Source of the DNA: Branchinecta lynchi
Lineage: Eukaryota; Arthropoda; Branchiopoda; Anostraca; Branchinectidae
Assembly (NCBI GenBank): GCA_023053575.1
Contig: JAKZAP010000065.1
Coordinates: 260,501 to 324,500, forward strand
DNA length: 64,000 bases
Direction of reading: 5' to 3'
A program made the translations under genes and the position numbers. The notes beneath the pieces were generated by a model. It saw nothing but the letters and a program-made list of their open reading frames with translations, did no database searches and was not told the origin of the DNA. Of this stretch, positions 50,757 through 61,973 are shown piece after piece (positions within the stretch are counted from its first letter, which is position 1; the number at the start of each line of letters is the position of its first letter).

Positions 50757-51519
50757 CCCACAAGGTTGGTTTTCCCGCAGGGTTTGTTTTCCCACAAGGT
50801 TAGTTTTCCCGCAAGGTTTGTTTCCCCACAAGGTTTGTTTTCCCACAAGGTTTGTTTTCCCACTGTGTTGGTTTTCCCAAGAGGTTCGCTTTCCCGCAAG
50901 GTTCGCTTTCCCGCAAGGTTTGTTTCCCCACAAGGTTGGTTTTCCCACAAGGCTGGTTTTCCCGCAGGGTTTGTTTTCCCACAAGGTTAGTTTTCCCGCA
51001 AGGTTTGTTTTCCCACAAGGTTAGTTTTCCCACAAGGTTTGTTTCCCCACAAGGTTTGTTTCCCCACAAGGTTTTTTTTCCCACAAGGATTGTTTTCTCA
51101 CAAGGTTTGTTTTCCCACTGTGTTGGTTTTCCCAAGAGGTTCGCTTTCCCGCAAGGTTCGCTTTCCCGCAAGGTTGGTTTTCCCACAAGGTTTGTTTTCT
51201 CACAAGGTTTGTTTTCCCACTAGGTTTGTTTCCCCACAAGGTTTGTTTTCTCGCAAGGTTCGTTTTCCCACAAGGTTTGTTTTCCCACAAGGTTTGTTTT
51301 CCCACAAGGTTTGTTTTGCCACAAGGTTGGTTTTCCAGGAAGGTTTGTTTCCCCACAAGGTTGGTTTTCCCACAAGGTTTGTTTTCCCGCACGGTTTGTT
51401 TTCCCACAAGGTTAGTTTTCCCGCAAGGTTTGTTTTCCCACAAGGTTAGTTTTCCCACAAGGTTTGTTTCCCCACAAGGTTTGTTTCCCCACAAGGTTGG
51501 TTTTCCCGCAGGGTTTGTT

Positions 51520-54500
51520 TCCCCACAAGGTTGGTTTTCCCGCAGGGTTTGTTTTCCCACAAGGTTAGTTTTCCCGCAAGGTTTGTTTCCCCACAAGGTT
51601 TGTTTTCCCACAAGGTTTGTTTTCCCACTGTGTTGGTTTTCCTAAAAGGTTCGCTTTCCCACAAGGTTGGTTTTCCCACAAGGTTTGTTTTCCCACAAGG
51701 TTAGTTTTCCCACAAGGTTTGTTTCCCCACAAGGTTTGTTTCCCCACAAGGTTTGTTTTCCCACAAGGTTTGTTTTCCCCCAAGGTTGGTTTTCCCGCAA
51801 GGTTGGTTTTCCCACAAGGTTGGTTTTCCCACTGTGTTGGTTTTCCCAAAAGGTTCGCTTTCCCACAAGGTTGGTTTTCCCACAAGGTTGGTTTTCCCAC
51901 AGGGTTGCTTTCCCCATAAGGTTTGTTTTCCCACTAGGTTGTGTTTCCCACTAGGTTGGTCTTCCCACAAGGTTTGTTTTCCCACAAGCTTTGTTTTCCC
52001 CCAAGGTTGGTTTTCCCGCAAGGTTGGTTTTCCCACAAGGTTTGTTTTCCCACTTTGTTGGTTTTCCCAAAAGGTTCGCTTTCCCGCAAGGTTGGTTTTC
52101 CCACAAGGTTTGTTTCCCCAAAAGGTTTGTTTTCCCACAAGGTTTGTTTTCCCACAAGGTTGGTTTTCCCGAAAGGTTTGTTTCCCCACAAGGTTGGTTT
52201 TCCCACAAGGTTGGTTTTCCCGCAGGGTTTGTTTTCCCACAAGGTTAGTTTTCCCGCAAGGTTTGTTTCCCCACAAGGTTTGTTTTCCCACAAGGATTGT
52301 TTTCTCACAAGGTTTGTTTTCCCACTAGGTTTGTTTCCCCACAAGGTTTGTTTTCCCACAAGGTTTGTTTTCCCCCAAGGTTGGTTTTCCCGCAAGGTTG
52401 GTTTTCCCACAAGTTTTGTTTTCCCACTGTGTTGGTTTTCCCAAAAGGTTCGCTTTCCCACAAGGTTCGTTTTCCCACAAGGTTGGTTTTCCCACAAGGT
52501 TGGTTTTCCCGAAGGGTTGCTTTCCCCATAAGGTTGGTTTTCCCACAAGGTTTGTTTTCTCACAAGGTTTTTTTCCCACTAGGTTGTTTTTCCCACTAGG
52601 TTGGTTTTCCGAAAAGGTTTGTTTTCCCACAAGCTTTGTTTTCCCCCATGGTTGGTTTTCCCGCAAGGTTGGTTTTCCCACAAGGTTTGTTTTCCCACTG
52701 TGTTGGTTTTCCCAAAAGGTTCGCTTTCCCGCAAGGCTGGTTTTCCCACAAGGTTTGTTTCCCCACAATGTTTGTTTTCTCACAAGGTTTGTTTTCCCAC
52801 AAGGTTGGTTTTCCCGAAAGATTTGTTTCCCCACAAGATTGGTTTTCCCGCAAGGTTTGTTTTCCCACAAGGTTAGTTTTCCCGCAAGGTTTGTTTTCCC
52901 ACAAGGTTAGTTTTCCCACAAGGTTTGTTTCCCCACAAGGTATGTTTCCCCACAAGGTTTGTTTTCCCACAAGGATTGTTTTCTCACAAGGTTTGTTTTC
53001 CCACTGTGTTGGTTTTCCCAAAAGGTTCGCTTTCCCGCAAGGTTCGCTTTCCCACAAGGTTGGTTTTCCCACAATGTTTGTTTTCTCACAAGGTTTGTTT
53101 TCCCACAAGGTTGGTTTTCCCGAAAGGTTTGTTTCCCCACAAGGTTGGTTTTCCCACAAGGCTGGTTTTCCCGCAGGGTTTGTTTTCCCACAAGGTTAGT
53201 TTTCCCGCAAGGTTTGTTTTCCCACAAGGTTAGTTTTCCCACAAGGTTTGTTTCCCCACAAGGTTTGTTTCCCCACAAGGTTTGTTTTCCCACAAGGATT
53301 GTTTTCTCACAAGGTTTGTTTTTCCAATGTGTTGGTTTTCCCAAGAGGTTCGCTTTCCCGCAAGGTTCGCTTTCCCGCAAGGTTGGTTTTCCCACAAGGT
53401 TTGTTTTCTCACAAGGTTTGTTTTCCCACTAGGTTTGTTTCCAAACAAGGTTTGTTTTGTCACAAGGTTTGTTTTCCCACAAGGTTTGTTTTCCCACAAG
53501 GTTTGTTTTCCCACAAGGTTTGTTTTGCCACAAGGTTGGTTTTCCAGAAAGGTTTGTTTCCCCACAAGGTTGGTTTTCCCACAAGGTTTCTTTTCCCGCA
53601 GGGTTTGTTTTCCCACAAGGTTAGTTTTCCCGCAAGGTTTGTTTTCCCACAAGGTTTGTTTTCCCACTGTGTTGGTTTTCCCAAAAGGTTCGCTTTCCCA
53701 CAAGGTTGGTTTTCCCCCAAGGTTGGTTTTCCCGCAAGGTTGGTTTTCCCACAAGGTTTGTTTTCCCACTGTGTTGGTTTTCCCAAAAGGTTCGCTTTCC
53801 CACAAGGTTCGTTTTCCCACAAGGTTGGTTTTCCCACAAGGTTGGTTTTCCCGCAGGGTTGCTTTCCCCATAAGGTTGGTTTTCCCACAAGGTTTGTTTT
53901 CTCACAAGGTTTGTTTTCCCACTAGGTTGTTTTTCCCACTAGGTTGGTTTTCCCACAAGGTTTGTTTTCCCACAAGCTTTGTTTTCCCGCAAGGTTGGTT
54001 TTCCCACAAGGTTTGTTTCCCCAAAAGGTTTGTTTTCCCACAAGGTTTGTTTTCCCACAAGGTTGGTTTTCCCGAAAGGTTTATTTCCCCACAAGGTTGG
54101 TTTTCCCACAAGGTTGGTTTTCCCGCAGGGTTTGTTTTCCCACAAGGTTAGTTTTCCCGCAAGGTTTGTTTCCCCACAAGGTTTGTTTTCCCACAAGGAT
54201 TGTTTTCTCACAAGGTTTGTTTTCCCACAAGGTTTGTTTCCCCACAAGGTTTGTTTTCCCACAAGGATTGTTTTCTCACAAGGTTGTTTTCCCATTGTGT
54301 TGGTTTTCCCAAAAGGTTCGCTTTCCCGCAAGGTTGGTTTTCCCCCAAGGTTGGTTTTCCCGCAGGGTTTGTTTTCCCACAAGGTTAGTTTTCCCGCAAG
54401 GTTTGTTTCCCCACAAGGTTTGATTTCCCACAAGGTTTGTTTTCCCACTGTGTTGGTTTTCCCAAAAGGTTCGCTTTCCCACAAGGTTGGTTTTCCCACA

Positions 54501-57500
54501 AGGTTGGTTTTCCCACAAGGTTGGTTTTCCCGCAGGGTTGCTTTCCCCATAAGGTTGGTTTTCCCACAAGGTTTGTTTTCTCACAAGGTTTGTTTTCCCA
54601 CTAGGTTGTTTTTCCCACTAGGTTGGTTTTCCCACAAGGTTTGTTTTCCCACAAGCTTTGTTTTCCCCCAAGGTTGTTTTTCCCACTAGGTTGGTTTTCC
54701 CACAAGGTTTGTTTTCCCTCAAGCTTTGTTTTCCCCCAAGGTTAGTTTTCCCGCAAGGTTTGTTTTCCCACAAGGTTTGTTTTGTCACAAGGTTTGTTTT
54801 CTCACAAGGTTTGTTTTCCCACAAGGTTTGTTTTCCCACAAGGTTTGTTTTGCCACAAGGTTGGTTTTCCAGAAAGGTTTGTTTCCCCACAAGGTTGGTT
54901 TTCCCACAAGGTTTCTTTTCCCGCAGGGTTTGTTTTCCCACAAGGTTAGTTTTCCCGCAAGGTTTGTTTTCCCACAAGGTTTGTTTTCCCACTGTGTTGG
55001 TTTTCCCAAAAGGTTCGCTTTCCCACAAGGTTGGTTTTCCCACAAGGTTGGTTTTCCCACAAGGTTGGTTTTCCCGCAGGGTTGCTTTCCCCATAAGGTT
55101 GGTTTTCCCACAAGGTTTGTTTTCCCGCAGGGTTTGTTTTCCCACAAGGTTAGTTTTCCCGCAAGGTTTGTTTTCCCACAAGGTTAGTTTTCCCACAAGG
55201 TTTGTTTCCCCACAAGGTTTGTTTCCCCACAAGGTTTGTTTTCCCACAAGGATTGTTTTCTCACAAGGTTGTTTTCCCACTGTGTTGGTTTTCCCAAAAG
55301 GTTCGCTTTCCCGCAAGGTTGGTTTTCCCCCAAAGGTTGGTTTTCCCGCAGGGTTTGTTTTCCCACAAGGTTAGTTTTCCCGCAAGGTTTGTTTCCCCAC
55401 AAGGTTTGATTTCCCACAAGGTTTGTTTTCCCACTGTGTTGGTTTTCCCAAAAGGTTCGCTTTCCCACAAGGTTGGTTTTCCCACAAGGTTGGTTTTCCC
55501 ACAAGGTTGGTTTCCCACAAGGTTAGTTTTCCCACAAGGTTTGTTTCCCCACAAGGTTTGTTTCCCCACAAGGTTTGTTTTTCCACAAGGTTTGTTTTCC
55601 CACTGTGTTGGTTTTCCCAAAAGGTTCGCTTTCCCACAAGGTTGGTTTTCCCACAAGGTTGGTTTTCCCACAAGGTTGGTTTTCCCGCAGGGTTGCTTTC
55701 CCCATAAGGTTGGTTTTCCCACAAGGTTTGTTTTCCCGCAGGGTTTGTTTTCCCACAAGGTTAGTTTTCCCGCAAGGTTTGTTTTCCCACAAGGTTAGTT
55801 TTCCCACAAGGTTTGTTTCCCCACAAGGTTTGTTTCCCCACAAGGTTTGTTTTCCCACAAGGATTGTTTTCTCACAAGGTTGTTTTCCCACTGTGTTGGT
55901 TTTCCCAAAAGGTTCGCTTTCCCGCAAGGTTGGTTTTCCCCAAGGTTGGTTTTCTCGCAGGGTTTGTTTTCCCACAAGGTTAGTTTTCCCGCAAGGTTTG
56001 TTTCCCCACAAGGTTTGATTTCCCACAAGGTTTGTTTTCCCACTGTGTTGGTTTTCCCAAAAGGTTCGCTTTCCCACAAGGTTGGTTTTCCCACAAGGTT
56101 GGTTTTCACACAAGGTTGGTTTTCCCGCAGGGTTGCTTTCCCCATAAGGTTGGTTTTCCCACAAGGTTTGTTTTCTCACAAGGTTTGTTTTCCCACTAGG
56201 TTGTTTTTCCCACTAGGTTGGTTTTCCCACAAGGTTTGTTTTCCCACAAGCTTTGTTTTCCCCCAAGGTTGTTTTTCCCACTAGGTTGGTTTTCCCACAA
56301 GGTTTGTTTTCCCTCAAGCTTTGGTTTCCCCCAAGGTTGGTTTTCCCGCAAGGTTGGTTTACCCACAAGGATTGTTTTCCCACTGTGTTGGTTTTCCCAA
56401 AAGGTTCGCTTTCCCGCAAGGTTGGTTTTCCCACAAGGTTTGTTTCCCCACTAGGTTTGTTTTCCCACAAGGTTTGTTTTCCCACAAGGTTGGTTTTCCC
56501 GAAAGGTTTGTTTCCCCACAAGGTTGGTTTTCCCACAAGGTTTCTTTTCCCGCAGGGTTTGTTTTCCCACAAGGTTAGTTTTCCCGCAAGGTTTGTTTTC
56601 CCACAAGGTTTGTTTTCCCACTGTGTTGGTTTTCCCAAAAGGTTCGCTTTCCCACAAGGTTGGTTTTCCCACAAGGTTGGTTTTCCCACAAGGTTGGTTT
56701 TCCCGCAGGGTTGCTTTCCCCATAAGGTTGGTTTTCCCACAAGGTTTGTTTTCCCGCAGGGTTTGTTTTCCCACAAGGTTAGTTTTCCCGCAAGGTTTGT
56801 TTTCCCACAAGGTTAGTTTTCCCACAAGGTTTGTTTCCCCACAAGGTTTGTTTCCCCACAAGGTTTGTTTTCCCACAAGGATTGTTTTCTCACAAGGTTG
56901 TTTTCCCACTGTGTTGGTTTTCCCAAAAGGTTCGCTTTCCCGCAAGGTTGGTTTTCCCCCAAGGTTGGTTTTCCCGCAGGGTTTGTTTTCCCACAAGGTT
57001 AGTTTTCCCGCAAGGTTTGTTTCCCCACAAGGTTTGATTTCCCACAAGGTTTGTTTTCCCACTGTGTTGGTTTTCCCAAAAGGTTCGCTTTCCCACAAGG
57101 TTGGTTTTCCCACAAGGTTGGTTTTCCCACAAGGTTGGTTTTCCCACAAGGTTAGTTTTCCCACAAGGTTTGTTTCCCCACAAGGTTTGTTTCCCCACAA
57201 GGTTTGTTTTCCCACAAGGTTTGTTTTCCCACTGTGTTGGTTTTCCCAAAAGGTTCGCTTTCCCACAAGGTTGGTTTTCCCACAAGGTTGGTTTTCCCAC
57301 AAGGTTGGTTTTCCCGCAGGGTTGCTTTCCCCATGAGGTTGGTTTTCCCACAAGGTTTGTTTTCCCGCAGGGTTTGTTTTCTCACAAGGTTAGTTTTCCC
57401 GCAAGGTTTGTTTTCCCACAAGGTTAGTTTTCCCACAAGGTTTGTTTCCCCACAAGGTTTGTTTCCCCACAAGGTTTGTTTTCCCACAAGGATTGTTTTC

Positions 57501-59399
57501 TCACAAGGTTGTTTTCCCACTGTGTTGGTTTTCCCAAAAGGTTCGCTTTCCCGCAAGGTTGGTTTTCCCCAAGGTTGGTTTTCTCGCAGGGTTTGTTTTC
57601 CCACAAGGTTAGTTTTCCCGCAAGGTTTGTTTCCCCACAAGGTTTGATTTCCCACAAGGTTTGTTTTCCCACTGTGTTGGTTTTCCCAAAAGGTTCGCTT
57701 TCCCACAAGGTTGGTTTTCCCACAAGGTTGGTTTTCCCACAAGGTTGGTTTTCCCGCAGGGTTGCTTTCCCCATAAGGTTGGTTTTCCCACAAGGTTTGT
57801 TTTCTCACAAGGTTTGTTTTCCCACTAGGTTGTTTTTCCCACTAGGTTGGTTTTCCCACAAGGTTTGTTTTCCCACAAGCTTTGTTTTCCCCCAAGGTTG
57901 TTTTTCCCACTAGGTTGGTTTTCCCACAAGGTTTGTTTTCCCTCAAGCTTTGTTTTCCCCCAAGGTTGGTTTTCCCGCAAGGTTGGTTTACCCACAAGGA
58001 TTGTTTTCCCACTGTGTTGGTTTTCCCAAAAGGTTCGCTTTCCCGCAAGGTTGGTTTTCCCACAAGGTTTGTTTCCCCACTAGGTTTGTTTTCCCACAAG
58101 GTTTGTTTTCCCACAAGGTTGGTTTTCCCGAAAGGTTTGTTTCCCCACAAGGTTGGTTTTCCCAAAAGGTTCGCTTTCCCACAAGGTTGGTTTTCCCACA
58201 AGGTTGGTTTTCCCACAAGGTTGGTTTTCCCGCAGGGTTGCTTTCCCCATAAGGTTGGTTTTCCCACAAGGTTTGTTTTCTCACAAGGTTTGTTTTCCCA
58301 CTAGGTTGTTTTTCCCACTAGGTTGGTTTTCCCACAAGGTTTGTTTTCCCACAAGCTTTGTTTTCCCCCAAGGTTGTTTTTCCCACTAGGTTGGTTTTCC
58401 CACAAGGTTTGTTTTCCCTCAAGCTTTGTTTTCCCCCAAGGTTGGTTTTCCCGCAAGGTTGGTTTACCCACAAGGATTGTTTTCCCACTGTGTTGGTTTT
58501 CCCAAAAGGTTCGCTTTCCCGCAAGGTTGGTTTTCCCACAAGGTTTGTTTCCCCACTAGGTTTGTTTTCCCACAAGGTTTGTTTTCCCACAAGGTTGGTT
58601 TTCCCGAAAGGTTTGTTTCCCCACAAGGTTGGTTTTCCCACAAGGTTGGTTTTCCCGCAGGGTTTGTTTTCCCACAAGGTTAGTTTTCCCGCAAGGTTTG
58701 TTTCCCCACAAGGTTTGTTTTCCCACAAGGTTTGTTTTCCCACTGTGTTGGTTTTCCCAAGAGGTTCGCTTTCCCGCAAGGTTCGCTTTCCCGCAAGGTT
58801 TGTTTCCCCACAAGGTTGGTTTTCCCACAAGGCTGGTTTTCCCGCAGGGTTTGTTTTCCCACAAGGTTAGTTTTCCCGCAAGGTTTGTTTTCCCACAAGG
58901 TTAGTTTTCCCACAAGGTTTGTTTCCCCACAAGGTTTGTTTCCCCACAAGGTTTTTTTTCCCACAAGGATTGTTTTCTCACAAGGTTTGTTTTCCCACTG
59001 TGTTGGTTTTCCCAAGAGGTTCGCTTTCCCGCAAGGTTCGCTTTCCCGCAAGGTTGGTTTTCCCACAAGGTTTGTTTTCTCACAAGGTTTGTTTTCCCAC
59101 TAGGTTTGTTTCCCCACAAGGTTTGTTTTCTCGCAAGGTTTGTTTTCCCACAAGGTTTGTTTTCCCACAAGGTTTGTTTTCCCACAAGGTTTGTTTTGCC
59201 ACAAGGTTGGTTTTCCAGGAAGGTTTGTTTCCCCACAAGGTTGGTTTTCCCACAAGGTTTGTTTTCCCGCACGGTTTGTTTTCCCACAAGGTTAGTTTTC
59301 CCGCAAGGTTTGTTTTCCCACAAGGTTAGTTTTCCCACAAGGTTTGTTTCCCCACAAGGTTTGTTTCCCCACAAGGTTGGTTTTCCCGCAGGGTTTGTT
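51520..59399 (+). repeat. 7,880-bp tandem duplication, copy 2
   Basis: Near-identical direct copy of 43640-51519. It ends near 59,403, where the sequence becomes CCCCATAAGG instead of the CCCCACAAGG that starts the unit. Near identity over this length implies a very recent duplication, ongoing homogenisation, or one locus assembled twice. Confidence 0.92.
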
Positions 59400-59611
59400 T
59401 CCCCATAAGGTTGGTTTTCCCAAAAGGTTTGTTTTCTCACAAGGTTTGTTTTCCCACTAGGTTGGTTTTCCCACAAGGTTTGTTTTCCCACAAGGTTTGT
59501 TTACCCACAAGGTTTGTTTTCCCCCAAGGTTGGTTTTCCCGCAAGGTTGGTTTTCCCATAAGGTTGGTTTTCCCACAAGGTTGGTTTTCCCGCAAGGTTA
59601 GTTTTCCCACA

Positions 59612-61973
59612 AGGTCTGATTTAACACAATGTTTGTTTTCCCACAAGGTTGGTTTTCCCGAAAGGTTTGTTTCCCCACAAGGTTGGTTTTCCCACAAGGT
59701 TGGTTTTCCCACAGGGTTTGTTTTCCCACAAGGTTAGTTTTCCCGCAAGGTTTGTTTTCCCACAAGGTTGGTTTTCCCGAAAGGTTTGTTTCCCCACAAG
59801 GTTGGTTTTCCCACAAGGTTGGTTTTCCCGCAGGGTTTGTTTTCCCACAAGGTTAGTTTTCCCGCAAGGTTTGTTTCCCCACAAGGTTTGTTTTCCCACA
59901 AGGTTTGTTTTCCCACTGTGTTGGTTTTCCCAAAAGGTTCGCTTTCCCACAAGGTTGGTTTTCCCACAAGGTTGGTTTTCCCACAAGGTTGGTTTTCCCA
60001 CAAGCTTTGTTTTCCCCCAAGGTTGGTTTTCCCGCAGGGTTTGTTTTCCCACAAGGTTAGTTTTCCCGCAGGGTTTGTTTCCCCACAAGGTTTGTTTTCC
60101 CACAAGGTTTGTTTTCCCACTGTGTTGGTTTTCCCAAAAGGTTCGCTTTCCCACAAGGTTGGTTTTCCCACAAGGTTGGTTTTCCCACAAGGTTGGTTTT
60201 CCCGCAATGTTGCTTTCCCCATAAGGTTGGTTTTCCCACAAGGTTTGTTTTCCAACAAGGTTTGTTTCCCCACAAGATATGTTTCCCCACAAGGTTTGTT
60301 TCCCCACAAGGTTTGTTTTCCCACAAGGATTGTTTTCTCACAAGGTTTGTTTTCCCACAAGGTTTGTTTCCCCACAAGGTTTGTTTCCCCACAAGGTTTG
60401 TTTTCCCACAAGGTTAGTTTTCCCACAAGGTTTGTTTCCCCACAAGGTTTGTTTCCCCACAAGGTTTGTTTTCCCACAAGGATTGTTTTCTCACAAGGTT
60501 TGTTTTCCCACTGTGTTGGTTTTCCCAAGAGGTTCGCTTTCCCGCAAGGTTCGCTTTCCCGCAAGGTTGGTTTTCCCACAAGGTTTGTTTTCCCACTAGG
60601 TTTGTTTCCCCACAAGGTTTGTTTTCTCACAAGGTTTGTTTTCAGGCAGGGTTTGTTTTCCCACAAGGTTAGTTTTCCCGCAAGGTTTGTTTTCCCACAA
60701 GGTTGGTTTTCCCGAAAGGTTTGTTTCCCCACAAGGTTGGTTTTCCCACAAGGTTGGTTTTCCCGCAGGGTTTGTTTTCCCACAAGGTTAGTTTTCCCGC
60801 AAGGTTTGTTTCCCCACAAGGTTTGTTTTCCCACAAGGTTTGTTTTCCCACTGTGTTGGTTTTCCAAAAAGGTTCGCTTTCCCACAAGGTTGGTTTTCCC
60901 ACAAGGTTGGTTTTCCCACAAGGTTGGTTTTCCCGCAGGGTTGCTTTCCCTATAAGGTTGGTTTTCCCACAAGGTTTGTTTTCTCACAAGGTTTGTTTTC
61001 CCACTAGGTTGTTTTCCCACTAGGTTGGTTTTCCCTCAAGGTTTGTTTTCCCACAAGCTTTGTTTTCCCCCAAGGTTGGTTTTCCCGCAGGGTTTGTTTT
61101 CCCACAAGGTTAGTTTTCCCGCAAGGTTTGTTTTCCCACAAGGTTTGTTTTCCCACAAGGTTTGTTTTCCCACTGTGTTGGTTTTCCCAAAAGGTTCGCT
61201 TTCCCACAAGGTTGGTTTTCCCACAAGGTTGGTTTTCCCGCAGGGTTGCTTTCCCCATAAGGTTGGTTTTCCCACAAGGTTTGTTTTCTCACAAGGTTTG
61301 TTTTCCCACTAGGTTGTTTTTCCCACTAGGTTGGTTTTCCGAAAAGGTTTGTTTTCCCACAAGCTTTGTTTTCCCCCAAGGTTGGTTTTCCCGCAAGGTC
61401 GGTTTACCCAAAAGGTTTGTTTTCCCACTGTGTTGGTTTTCCCAAAAGGTTCTCTTTCCCAAAAGGTTCGCTTTCCCGCAAGGTTGGTTTTCCCACAAGG
61501 TTTGTTTCCCCACAAGGTTTGTTTTCCCACAAGGTTTGTTTTCCCACAAGGTTGGTTTTCCCGAAAGGTTTGTTTCCCCACAAGTTTGGTTTTCCCACAA
61601 GGTTGGTTTTCCCGCAGGGTTTGTTTTCCCACAAGGTTAGTTTTCCCTTAAGGTTTGTTTCCCCACAAGGTTTGTTTTCCCACAAGGTTTGTTTTCCCAC
61701 AAGGTTGGTTTTCCAGAAAGGTTTGTTTCCCCACAAGGTTTGTTTTCCCGCAGGGTTTGTTTTCCCACAAGGTTAGTTTTCCTGCAAGGTTTGTTTTCCC
61801 ACAAGGTTAGTTTTCCCACAAGGTTTGTTTCCCCACAAGGTTTGTTTCCCCACAAGGTTTATTTTCCCACAAGGATTGTTTTCCCACAAGGTTTGTTTTC
61901 CCACTGTGTTGGTTTTCCCAAAAGGTTCGCTTTCCCGCAAGGTTGGTTTTCCCACAAGGTTGGTTTTCCCACA
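59612..61973 (+). repeat. 2,362-bp tandem duplication, copy 1
   Basis: Begins at the GGTCTGATTTAACAC marker. Segments recur 2,362 bp downstream, for example 60057-60392 at 62419-62754 and 61025-61312 at 63387-63674. 2,362 is one base short of 139 units. Differences include CAGGCAGG near 60643 where copy 2 has CCCGCAGG. The first 1.3 kb is also present inverted at 3.1-4.45 kb. Confidence 0.88.

Larger units (their letters stand above)
43640..51519 (+). repeat. 7,880-bp tandem duplication, copy 1
   Basis: Every segment compared reappears 7,880 bp downstream, for example 44111-44368 at 51991-52248, 45402-46271 at 53282-54151, and 50002-50424 at 57882-58304. I found two substitutions: A at 49455 (G at 57335) and C at 51261 (T at 59141). 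The joint at about 51520 lies within CCCCACAAGGTTGGTTTTCC, which occurs at both ends of the unit. The left arm carries one diverged inverted copy (about 4.66-12.0 kb). Confidence 0.92.
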
